Assembly: GCF_035938995.1 (NCBI RefSeq)
Contig: NZ_DASZGI010000077.1
Coordinates: 1 to 13,292 of the forward strand
Source: DASZGI01 sp035938995
GTDB lineage: Bacteria; Actinomycetota; Actinomycetes; Streptomycetales; Catenulisporaceae
DNA: 13,292 nt
Reading direction: 5' to 3'
The notes below the pieces were generated by a model. It ran no database searches and was not told where the DNA came from. It saw only the letters and a program-made list of their open reading frames with translations. Positions within the stretch are counted from its first letter, which is position 1. Every line of letters begins with the position of its first letter. This document shows, in pieces, positions 6,423 to 13,292 of this stretch. The position numbers and the translations under genes were made by a program.

Positions 6423-7159
6423 CGCAATCGCCGATGGTGCGCGCCCGCGGGCTGCGGCTGGACTACGGTGCGGGGGCCAGCCTGGTACGTGCGGTCGACG
6501 AGGTCGATCTCGAGGTGGCGGCCGGTGAAACCGTGGCCGTCGTCGGGCCCAGCGGATGCGGCAAATCGAGCCTGCTGCACCTGCTCGGCGGATTGGAACG
6601 GCCGTCGGCCGGCGAGGTGTGGCTGGCCGGACAGCGCATCGACCGGTTGCGGGAGACCGCGATGGCCCGGTTGCGCAACCACGCCATCGGATTCGTGTTC
6701 CAGGCATTCGAGCTCATCGACGAGCTGACCGCCGTGGAGAATGTGGAACTTCCCGCGCTCCTCGGTGGCGTCGCATCGCGCACAGCCCGCCGCAGAGCCG
6801 TCGAACTGCTGGAGCGGCTGGGTCTCGCGCAGCGGGCCGGCCACCTGTCGGCGCAGCTGTCCGGCGGGCAACGGCAGCGGGTGGCGATCGCGCGGGCACT
6901 GATCGGCGATCCGCAGGTGCTCCTGGCCGACGAACCCACCGGGAACCTCGACAGCACGGCGACCGTCGAGGTGCTGCGGGTCTTCGACGAACTGCGCGCG
7001 GCCGGACAGACCGTCATCGTGGTCAGCCACGACTCGCGGATCACGGCCACCGCCGACCGCCTGGTCTGCATGCGCGACGGCGCGTTCGTCGACGAGACCA
7101 GGCTGACCGGCGGCGGCCACCGGCCGAACCTCGGCGCGATGGCCGGATGGGAGGCCTGA
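6419..7159 (+). CDS. ABC transporter ATP-binding protein (MacB/LolD-like, FtsX-permease partner)
   Basis: This 246-residue cytoplasmic ATPase has every ABC signature intact: Walker A GPSGCGKS at 43-50, Q-loop Gln95 (VFQAF), signature LSGGQRQR from 147, Walker B with Asp171 and catalytic Glu172 (LLADEPTGNLD), and H-loop His204 (VSHD). The ADEPTGNLD form and short length are typical of LolD/MacB-type ATPases that drive FtsX-fold permeases by mechanotransmission. The ATG at 6419 overlaps the padR stop and has a GGAGGGG ribosome binding site shortly upstream. A longer in-frame reading from 6137 is rejected because it would duplicate padR in another frame. The partner permease starts 4 nt after the stop. 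Exported substrate unknown; antimicrobial or lipid-like compounds are common for the class. Confidence 0.96.
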   Translation: MTQSPMVRARGLRLDYGAGASLVRAVDEVDLEVAAGETVAVVGPSGCGKSSLLHLLGGLERPSAGEVWLAGQRIDRLRETAMARLRNHAIGFVFQAFELIDELTAVENVELPALLGGVASRTARRRAVELLERLGLAQRAGHLSAQLSGGQRQRVAIARALIGDPQVLLADEPTGNLDSTATVEVLRVFDELRAAGQTVIVVSHDSRITATADRLVCMRDGAFVDETRLTGGGHRPNLGAMAGWEA

Positions 7160-7163
7160 TCCC

Positions 7164-8927
7164 ATGGGCCGCATCCGACTGCTGATCCGGCTGGTGATCC
7201 GCGACCTGCGCCGCCGTCCGGGCCAGAGCGCCATGTTGTTCCTGGTGATCGCGGCCACGACGACCACCCTGACGGTGGGACTTGCGCTGGGCGGCGTCAC
7301 CGCCAGCCCATGGGATCACACCCGCGCTGTCACCGCCGGGCCCGACGTCACGGTCACCACCAATGGTGGCTATCCGGCAGCCTTCCTGGCCGGCCTGCCC
7401 AACGCGCCCGGCGTGCGGGCTGCCGCCGGGCCGTACCTGCTGGTCACCACGTCGCTGCGAGCGCGCGGCCAGCGAGTGGACGTCGATACCGAAGCCCGGG
7501 ATGTACGACCCGCCGCCATCGACCAGCCGGCCGTGACCGCCGGTTCCTGGATCCGGCCGGGCGGCGTCGTGATCGAACGCGGCCTGGCTGACGCGCTCGG
7601 CGTGACCCCGGGCGATCGCATCACCCTCAAAGGGCGGCCGTTCCAGGTGGCCGGCATCGCGGTCACTGCGGCGCGGGCGACCTATCCGAACAATGCGCCG
7701 GGATTGGTCTGGATCACCACCGCGGACAGTCTGCAGCTCCTTGATGCCGACACGACTGTGGCCTATGTGCTGAATCTGCGGTTGGCCTCGCCGGACGCGG
7801 CCCCCGCGTTCGCAGCAGCCCACACCACTGACACGTTCTTCGCCACACCGTGGCAGGACATCCGGGACGAGGACGCCGTGCTGGTACTGGCGGAGCGCGT
7901 CGTCTTGGTGGTGGGCAGCTGGCTGCTGGGCTTGCTGGCCCTGGCGAGCCTCGCCGTGCTGGTCGGCGCGCGGCTGGCCGACCAGGCACGCCGGATCGGC
8001 CTGCTCAAGGCGGTCGGCGCCACCTCCCGATTCATCGCGGTGCTGCTGCTAGCCGAGTACCTGATCGTGGCGCTGGCCGCCGCGGTGGTCGGGCTGGTCG
8101 CCGGGCGGCTCGCGGCGCCCCTGCTGACGAATCCCGGCGCCGGGCTGGTCGGCGCCCCCGACGCGCCGCTGATCACCGCATCGACCGTCGCCATCGTGAT
8201 CGGGGTCGCCGTGGCCATCACCTGCGGCGCGACCCTGGTGCCTGCGCTGCGCGGCGCGCGCACCAGCACGCTGCGAGCCCTGGCGCACGCGGCGACACCC
8301 CCGCGACGTCACCCCCGCGTGAACGCGCTGTCCGCCAAGCTGCCCGCGTCGCTGTTGCTCGGGATGCGCCTGGCGGCCCGCCGACCGCGCCGCGCGGTAC
8401 TGTCCGTGGCCAGCCTGCTGATCACCGTCGCGATGATCGTGGTCGCGCTGACGATCCAGCACACGCTCAGCACGGCCAACCCGCAACTCGGCAACAGCGC
8501 ATATCTGGCGCACAACGCCTTCGCCGACAAGATCAACCAGGTCGCGACGGTACTGACCGTGGGCCTTGTGCTCCTGGCCGCAGCCAACGCGCTCTTCGTC
8601 ACCTGGGCCACCATCGTGGACAGCCGCCGGCCCGCCGCACTCGCCCGCGCCTTCGGCGCGACACCGCGGCAGGTCAGCGCCGGTCTGTCCGCGGCCCAAC
8701 TGATACCCGCGCTGCCTGCGGCACTGCTCGGCATCCCGGCCGGGCTCGGACTGTTCAACGTCGTGATCACCATTGCCGGTGGCAGCGGCACGTCGGTGGT
8801 CACTCCGCCGACGTGGTCGCTGGCTTCCGTGCTCGTGGGCACTCTGGTCGCGGTGATGGCGCTGACCCTGCTGCCTGCCCGCATCGGCGCGAACCGGCCG
8901 GTGGCCGAGGTACTGCGCACGGAATGA
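7164..8927 (+). CDS. FtsX-type ABC transporter permease
   Basis: This is a 587-residue integral membrane protein with eight probable membrane helices in two blocks: TM1 about 22-44, TM2 246-268, TM3 289-315, TM4 338-362, then TM5 410-432, TM6 457-481, TM7 511-538 and TM8 552-572. Between TM1 and TM2 is an extracytoplasmic domain of about 200 residues resembling the MacB periplasmic core. The second block has only about 25 residues in the corresponding place. Each block has the cytoplasmic coupling motif typical of FtsX permeases: RRIGLLKAVGATSRFIAVLLL in the first and RPAALARAFGATPRQVSAGL in the second. It starts 4 nt after the ATPase stop, so the two form one transporter under padR control. 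The two-block layout is common in actinomycete PadR-ABC operons. Substrate and direction are not visible; export or extraction from the membrane is the usual role. Confidence 0.93.
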   Translation: MGRIRLLIRLVIRDLRRRPGQSAMLFLVIAATTTTLTVGLALGGVTASPWDHTRAVTAGPDVTVTTNGGYPAAFLAGLPNAPGVRAAAGPYLLVTTSLRARGQRVDVDTEARDVRPAAIDQPAVTAGSWIRPGGVVIERGLADALGVTPGDRITLKGRPFQVAGIAVTAARATYPNNAPGLVWITTADSLQLLDADTTVAYVLNLRLASPDAAPAFAAAHTTDTFFATPWQDIRDEDAVLVLAERVVLVVGSWLLGLLALASLAVLVGARLADQARRIGLLKAVGATSRFIAVLLLAEYLIVALAAAVVGLVAGRLAAPLLTNPGAGLVGAPDAPLITASTVAIVIGVAVAITCGATLVPALRGARTSTLRALAHAATPPRRHPRVNALSAKLPASLLLGMRLAARRPRRAVLSVASLLITVAMIVVALTIQHTLSTANPQLGNSAYLAHNAFADKINQVATVLTVGLVLLAAANALFVTWATIVDSRRPAALARAFGATPRQVSAGLSAAQLIPALPAALLGIPAGLGLFNVVITIAGGSGTSVVTPPTWSLASVLVGTLVAVMALTLLPARIGANRPVAEVLRTE

Positions 8928-8951
8928 GTCGTCCGCCGCGGAAACGTTCTT

Positions 8952-8974
8952 CCACCACGCCATTTCGTGGGTGG
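8952..8974. terminator. Hairpin in convergent spacer, first of two
   Basis: CCACCACG (8952-8959) pairs with CGTGGGTGG (8966-8974) with one bulged base and a 6-nt loop. It lies 25 nt past the permease stop and probably ends the padR-ABC transcript. As a symmetric element between convergent genes it may also serve the opposite strand. Confidence 0.5.
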
Positions 8975-8991
8975 TCGCGTGGTGTGCGCCG

Positions 8992-9012
8992 GGTCAGCCA
9001 TGACCGCTGACC
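8992..9012. terminator. Hairpin in convergent spacer, second of two
   Basis: GGTCAGC (8992-8998) and GCTGACC (9006-9012) are perfect inverted 7-mers around a 7-nt loop. It lies 33 nt beyond the stop of the minus-strand gene that ends at 9046, so it is placed to end that transcript. No U-tract is visible on either strand. Confidence 0.5.
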
Positions 9013-9045
9013 TGCCACGCCAACAGCGAGCCGTCTGGATAGGTC

Positions 9046-10803
9046 TTAGCTCGAAGCAGTCGTCCCGTCGCGCAGGTAGTCGAATTTGAGTCCTGCGGCG
9101 CCGAGGCCGCGTCCGGGGCCGCTGCGTCTGGCCAGCCACGCGATCGTGCTACCGTCGGGCAGGCGGGTGCGGCGCAACAGGCGTTGTGCGTTGACGCCGA
9201 TCGGGGTGACCACGCGGTCGGTGAGGTAGAACGGCTGGCCCGGTTCGAGCAGCTCGGCGTGCGCGACGAGTTGTTCGACTGTGCCGCCCGGGCCGGGGAT
9301 GTCCATCGTGCCGCGACGGAAGACCGCGGCCTGTCCGAGGGCGGGCAGGACGGGCACGAGCGGAATCCAGTTGTCGGGCGGCGGGTGTTCGAGCGTGTAA
9401 GCGACCGCCGGCATGTCCGGGGCGGGTTGCGGCGGCGGTGTCTGGCCTTGCTCGCGCAGCCGGGCCAGGTAGCTCTCGAATCCGTCGACGCCGAGGTCGG
9501 AGGCGCCCTGAAGGGTCTGCTCGACCGCCCAGGCGAGCGCGGCGGTCGGGTCGCGGGTGATGAGCACGTTTTCGAGCGGGTCGGCGTCGTCGGTCTGCCC
9601 GAGGGTCGGCGCGAGCAGGAGGTAGTCGCCGACCGCGCCGGTGGCGTCGCTGACCTTGAACATGGACCAGGGGCGGGTGCTGTCCTGGACCGGGTAGTGC
9701 TCCACCGGCCGGATGATGGTGCGCTCGCCGAAGGTGTCGGTGACCACGAGGGTCGTGACGTTCTGCAGTGAGCCGATCGGGCTCGGCACCGGGATGTAGA
9801 ACCAGTCGCCGCCGTAGACGAGCGCGAACTCCATGACCAGGAGCTTGGCCAGGTCGACGTGTTGGGCATCGAGCTGCCCGAAGTCGGTCTTGTCGTCCTC
9901 GAAGCCCCACCAGCGGTCGGAGGGCATGCCGTGGAAGGTGACGTGGCCGGGCAGCATGTTCGTCGTCGTGTACACCGGGTCGGCTGCGGTGGACGAGGTC
10001 TTCCCGGTCGCCGAGGTGAAGGAGTACCAGTCCAGGTGCCCGCCCGGAAACGCGTCGGCTTCCAGCAGCGCGGAGTCGCCGTCGGTGCTCGCGACCTCGA
10101 GTCCGAACGCGTAGTCGAGGTCGGCTGGCTGCCAGGCGGCGCTTTCGTGCTCGGTGAAGGCGCTGGTGCGCAGGGCCGCGAAGACGTTGAGCACGGCCGA
10201 CACGGATGGATCAGAGGCCTGCGGCGGAAGCGGCGGGTTCGGAACCTGACCGGCGCGGGCGGCGAGCACCGAGCGGTAGAGCGCCTCGCCGTCGATCGCG
10301 CGTCCGGCGGCGAGCGCGCGCAACTGCAAGCCGTCGGTGCCGGCGAGGTTCGGCGCCGGGTCGGTCGCCGCGAGGGGGAAGGCGGCCCGGAAGGCGTCCA
10401 CGGTGGACGCGGGAAGGCCCGCGTCCTCGGCGAGATCGGTAAACAGCAGGCCGAGTTGGACGCTGCCGAAGACCTTGAAGTGCACCGGCCCGCGTTCGAC
10501 CTGTGTTTCCAGCGCGGTGGCGGCGTCGAGCGGGACGACGGCGCCGCCCGGGGGTCCTGCGCGGTATCCGGTGACGGCGCGGGAGCTGATGCCCAGTGTC
10601 GTCTGCACCGGCGAGCCGGCGTCCTCTCCGGCGAACTCGCCGACCTGCCACTGGCGGGTGAGCAGCCACAACGGGTCGCGCACCTGAGCCTGGAGGGAGC
10701 GGGCGAGGGTGGCGTCGCGCGGCTGCGGCTCCAGCCTGGTCCAACTGGTGACGGAGGGTACGGCGACCGGTAGCTCAAGCGAGGCGGGCGACTGTGACGT
10801 CAT
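9046..10803 (-). CDS. Conserved-looking large protein of unknown function (downstream member of a coupled pair)
   Basis: This is a 585-residue soluble-looking protein with no signal peptide or membrane helix, and no family I can name. Its composition is balanced, with patterned aromatic blocks that look like conserved motifs: WTRLEPQPRD (21-30), DPLWLLTRQWQVGEF-AGEDAGSP (43-65), DRWWGFEDDKTDFG...LLVMEFALVYGGDWF (about 294-335), VTDTFGERTIIRP, NWIPLVPV (about 480) and a Gly-rich tail GPGRGLGAAGLKFDYL. I have an impression from memory, which I cannot verify here, of similar motifs in other bacteria beside a protein like its upstream neighbour. The ATG at 10803 lies inside the upstream gene (29-nt overlap), with AAGGAG at 10814-10819 about 10 nt upstream, so translation is probably coupled. 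The stop is TAA. A competing 594-residue frame (8994-10778) is rejected as Arg/Ser/Pro-rich shadow. No enzymatic motif or cysteine cluster is seen. Confidence 0.88.
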   Translation of the reverse strand: MTSQSPASLELPVAVPSVTSWTRLEPQPRDATLARSLQAQVRDPLWLLTRQWQVGEFAGEDAGSPVQTTLGISSRAVTGYRAGPPGGAVVPLDAATALETQVERGPVHFKVFGSVQLGLLFTDLAEDAGLPASTVDAFRAAFPLAATDPAPNLAGTDGLQLRALAAGRAIDGEALYRSVLAARAGQVPNPPLPPQASDPSVSAVLNVFAALRTSAFTEHESAAWQPADLDYAFGLEVASTDGDSALLEADAFPGGHLDWYSFTSATGKTSSTAADPVYTTTNMLPGHVTFHGMPSDRWWGFEDDKTDFGQLDAQHVDLAKLLVMEFALVYGGDWFYIPVPSPIGSLQNVTTLVVTDTFGERTIIRPVEHYPVQDSTRPWSMFKVSDATGAVGDYLLLAPTLGQTDDADPLENVLITRDPTAALAWAVEQTLQGASDLGVDGFESYLARLREQGQTPPPQPAPDMPAVAYTLEHPPPDNWIPLVPVLPALGQAAVFRRGTMDIPGPGGTVEQLVAHAELLEPGQPFYLTDRVVTPIGVNAQRLLRRTRLPDGSTIAWLARRSGPGRGLGAAGLKFDYLRDGTTASS

Positions 10804-13292
10804 CGACCGTGAACTCCTTCCCGAACGTGGTCGCCGGGGTCGCGGCCTGGAGGTTGAACGGGAAGTAGAGCGCCGGCACGATCTGGCCGACCTCCTGGAC
10901 GGAGGCCAGGTCGACGCCGCGCACCTTGGCCAGGCCGAGCGTCTCGTCCAGGATCGTCGCGACCAGCCCGAGGTCCCAGGTCGGGCGGGCGTCCGGGCAG
11001 AGCGCGAGCAGCATCGCCTGCGGGGCGCGGGCGTTCGGCTCGTCGAAGTGGAACGCCACGCCGGCCGTGGTGCTGTCGGCCGGGATGCGTTCGAGCCACT
11101 CGTCGATCAACAGACCGGCGTACGCGGTCGCGGTGGCCGGGTCGCCGGTGGTGACGGCCTCGATCGCGACGCGGCCCCCGGCGGGCGTCGTGCCGGGCAG
11201 GAGCGGCAGGCCGAGCCAGCGGTCGCCCGCGGTCTGCGGCAGTTGGGCGATGGCGATGCCCGGGCGGGCGGCGCCGAGCAGCCTCGTGGTGGAGATCGCC
11301 AGGTCGAGGCGCCGTACGCCGGGCCGGATGTGGCTGAGTTGAAGGAGCCAACGGCGCACCGCCTGCGGAACGACCGCCTGCATGGCCGCCGACTCGCCGA
11401 ACGCCAGGTGCAGGGACGATGCGTCCGGCGGGGTAAGGCGGGGCACGATGATCGTTCCGGCGCCGAGCACGGCCTGCGCGTCCGCGGTGACTTCGGCCGG
11501 CGTCGAGGTCTGCCCGGTCACCGCCGCTCGGCGCTTTTGCAGTTGGCCGAGGGTGCGCTGACCGAGGTCGACGAGTCCGGAGGCCGAGAGGGCCGGGTCC
11601 GGCAGCGCCGAGGGCAGAGCGTACCCGGCGGCCTTGATCAGCGCATTGACCACGTCGGCCGCGGCCAGGGCGCTGGTGGGGGCCGCCTGCAGGGCCGCGA
11701 CCGCGTTCTGCAGGGTGCTGAGATCGGTGTCGAGGCCTGCGACGAGCCCCGCCACCCGGCCCGCGAACTCGGTCAGGTCGACGGCCCCGGTGGCCGGCGC
11801 CTTGTCGGGCAGCGCGAAGGCCTTCAGATCCAGCGGTCGCGCGCTGCCGAGCAGGGATCGCACCGCGCGGGCGGCGGTGAGCAGGTCGGGGAACGTGACC
11901 GAGCCTGTCGGCAGGTGTTCGGCGCCGTAGGTGATCGTCACCGTGCCGGCGCCGGTGGGCGGGGCGGCCGCGAGCAGCAGGCGGCTTTCGAGCTCGGCGC
12001 GCTGGGGCTGGTCGGCGGCGTCGGCGAGGGCCAGCACGTCGAGCGGGCCGATGTCCAGGTCGCGCAGCGAGACCACGATCGAGCCGGGCTGTCCGGCGGC
12101 GGTCCAGCTCACCAGGGCCCGCACAGTCGCCGGATCGGGCAGTCGGCCGGCCGTCCAGGCCGAAAGCCAGGGCTCTGCCACCGCGCGCGGCCGCTCGGTG
12201 ACGCCGGCCCACGCCGACGGCACGGCAGGCGCGCCCGCGAGCAGCAGCATCAGGCGATGGGTGACGTCCACTCCCGGGCGCGGGGTGGTCACGATGTCCG
12301 GGTCCGGCGGGTGCTCGCCGCGGCTGACCGCGTCGAGGATTCCGCCCACGCGGCCGTAGTTGCCGCGCATGATCTGGAAGACGCTCTCGGCGATCGAGAC
12401 GTCACTCAGGGCGCTGAGCATGTCGTCGATCTCCTCGAGCATGGCGACGACCGCGGCCTGCGCGGGGTTTCCGGCTGGGGGCAGCCCCGGGCCCCAGTTC
12501 GCTCCCGGGGCGAGTGCGCCGGACTGCCACGCGGCCCGCAGTTTCACCCCATCGGCGACCTGGGACGGGGGCACGACTGCGCCGTTCGCGGTGGTGCCGG
12601 TCAGCTCGTCGCCGACGAGCGGATACGCGTCGCGGAACGGTTGCACGTAGACATCGAGCCCTTGTTCGTGCAGTTGCTGCTCGAACCGGAATCCGGTGAT
12701 CGCGCCGAGGCTCAGACCCTGGCGGACGCCGGCGAGCAGCCACAGGGCCGCGCCGGTGCGCTGCGAGGACAGGTCGATCGCCAGGCTCGGCTCGTCGCTG
12801 GTGCCGCGGTGGCTCAGGTATCCGCTGCGCAGCACGGCTCCGGCCGCGGCCTGCGTCATCGATGGCGCGTGCACGAAGCCGCCGTTGTCCTCGTGCGGCA
12901 GCCGCGCCGGCTTGGGCGCGACGTTGCCCGTGACCTGCTCGCGGGCGCGGTCGAGCCGGGCGACGGCCTCGGCGTCGGCACCGGTCACGACGGGCTGCGG
13001 CTGAGCCGGCGTCAGGTTCTCCACCCAGCCGTACGCGCCGAGGTGCAGCGCGGCGGTTTTTGCGCCGGACGCCGCGGCTGTGGCTGCGGCGCGCTGGTCG
13101 GTGAGCAGCGACGTGCTCACGGCCGTGATCCAGACGTCCAAGCGGTGGCTAGCGGCGTCGAGCGTCTCGCTGAGCAGACGGTCGAGTTCGGCGGTCGGCA
13201 GCGTCGCGAGCCGGTCGAGGCTTGCGCGCAGGTCGGCCAGCCGGGCGAGCGGAGACTCCGGCGGGGGCTGATACGTATCGAGATAGACCGCC
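10775..13292 (-). CDS. Large protein of unknown function (upstream member of a coupled pair), 5' end beyond window
   Basis: The frame stays open from the right edge to a TGA at 10775, giving 838 visible residues; the true start lies outside. A TTG at 13141 is not the start, because good coding sequence continues upstream (LARLADLRASLDRLATLPTA). Notable blocks, numbered from the edge: LHLGAYGWVENL (about 81-92), GGFVHAPSMTQAA...LRSGYLSHRG (about 137-163), LSSQRTGAALWLLAGVRQG-LSLGAITGFRFEQQLHEQGLD (about 171-211), and near the C-terminus GVAFHFDEPNARAPQ...LDETLGLAKVRGVD...LPALYFPFN-like sequence (about 744-825). The middle (about 500-620) is Ala/Leu-rich and probably helical, including a possible coiled segment around LGQLQKRRAAVTG. 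There is no signal peptide, membrane helix or known catalytic motif in the visible part. I cannot name a family. The 29-nt overlap with the next gene suggests the two products act together. Confidence 0.88.
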   Translation of the reverse strand, partial: AVYLDTYQPPPESPLARLADLRASLDRLATLPTAELDRLLSETLDAASHRLDVWITAVSTSLLTDQRAAATAAASGAKTAALHLGAYGWVENLTPAQPQPVVTGADAEAVARLDRAREQVTGNVAPKPARLPHEDNGGFVHAPSMTQAAAGAVLRSGYLSHRGTSDEPSLAIDLSSQRTGAALWLLAGVRQGLSLGAITGFRFEQQLHEQGLDVYVQPFRDAYPLVGDELTGTTANGAVVPPSQVADGVKLRAAWQSGALAPGANWGPGLPPAGNPAQAAVVAMLEEIDDMLSALSDVSIAESVFQIMRGNYGRVGGILDAVSRGEHPPDPDIVTTPRPGVDVTHRLMLLLAGAPAVPSAWAGVTERPRAVAEPWLSAWTAGRLPDPATVRALVSWTAAGQPGSIVVSLRDLDIGPLDVLALADAADQPQRAELESRLLLAAAPPTGAGTVTITYGAEHLPTGSVTFPDLLTAARAVRSLLGSARPLDLKAFALPDKAPATGAVDLTEFAGRVAGLVAGLDTDLSTLQNAVAALQAAPTSALAAADVVNALIKAAGYALPSALPDPALSASGLVDLGQRTLGQLQKRRAAVTGQTSTPAEVTADAQAVLGAGTIIVPRLTPPDASSLHLAFGESAAMQAVVPQAVRRWLLQLSHIRPGVRRLDLAISTTRLLGAARPGIAIAQLPQTAGDRWLGLPLLPGTTPAGGRVAIEAVTTGDPATATAYAGLLIDEWLERIPADSTTAGVAFHFDEPNARAPQAMLLALCPDARPTWDLGLVATILDETLGLAKVRGVDLASVQEVGQIVPALYFPFNLQAATPATTFGKEFTVDDVTVARLA
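10814..10819 (-). promoter_or_regulatory. Shine-Dalgarno inside the upstream gene
   Basis: On the minus strand the sequence reads AAGGAG, 10 nt before the ATG at 10803. It lies within the last codons of the upstream gene. It fixes the start of the 585-residue protein and shows that the 29-nt overlap is a genuine re-initiation site rather than an annotation artefact. Confidence 0.7.

Noticed and set aside
6137..7159. Longer version of the ABC ATPase starting inside padR
   Set aside because: The extra 94 residues are an out-of-frame reading of padR; the ATG at 6419 has a good ribosome binding site and a 4-nt overlap.
8994..10778. 594-residue minus-strand frame overlapping the downstream unknown protein
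   Set aside because: Dominated by Ser, Arg, Pro and Thr with no hydrophobic core; the 9046-10803 frame has balanced composition, patterned motifs and a Shine-Dalgarno.
13139..13141. TTG as start of the upstream unknown protein
   Set aside because: The frame continues open to the window edge with coherent protein sequence, so this is an internal Leu codon.
1..13292. CRISPR arrays, transposases, integrases, tRNA or rRNA genes
   Set aside because: No regularly spaced repeats, recombinase motifs or RNA gene structures were seen on either strand.

Overview
The window is high-GC DNA with the codon habits of an actinomycete. It holds a SARP/AfsR-type regulator, two rare in-frame TTA leucine codons, an AAGGAGG Shine-Dalgarno sequence and a TTGACG-17-TAGGGT promoter. 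The best guess is a Streptomyces-like or Catenulispora-like soil actinobacterium. No rRNA, tRNA, CRISPR array, insertion sequence or integrase is visible. Seven genes lie fully or mostly inside, plus one cut by the left edge; the last minus-strand gene is cut by the right edge.

Left part (1-3760). A large minus-strand regulator runs off the left edge. It combines an XRE helix-turn-helix, a SARP DNA-binding and BTAD module, an NB-ARC ATPase with an MHD motif, and the start of a TPR-like region. A 275-bp spacer separates it from a divergent plus-strand gene for a small secreted ricin-type beta-trefoil lectin. That gene has a strong ribosome binding site and a leader hairpin, and is followed by a 19-bp-stem hairpin terminator.

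Middle part (3805-8927, plus strand). First comes an NhaA Na+/H+ antiporter fused to a C-terminal DsbA-like thioredoxin domain with a CPYC site. Next is a tight three-gene operon: a PadR-type regulator, an ABC ATPase (4-nt overlap) and an FtsX-type permease (4-nt gap). The operon promoter is embedded in a perfect 14+14 inverted repeat, a textbook layout for self-repression. The operon most likely encodes a regulated MacB/LolD-like export or membrane-stress transporter of unknown substrate.

Right part (9046-13292, minus strand). Two large proteins of no family I can name are translationally coupled by a 29-nt overlap; the upstream one continues past the right edge. Both look like soluble proteins with strongly patterned, conserved-looking blocks. 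I have an impression from memory that such proteins occur as a pair in other bacteria, but I cannot assign a function. They are the best candidate for an undescribed system in this window. A 118-bp convergent spacer with two hairpins separates them from the ABC operon.
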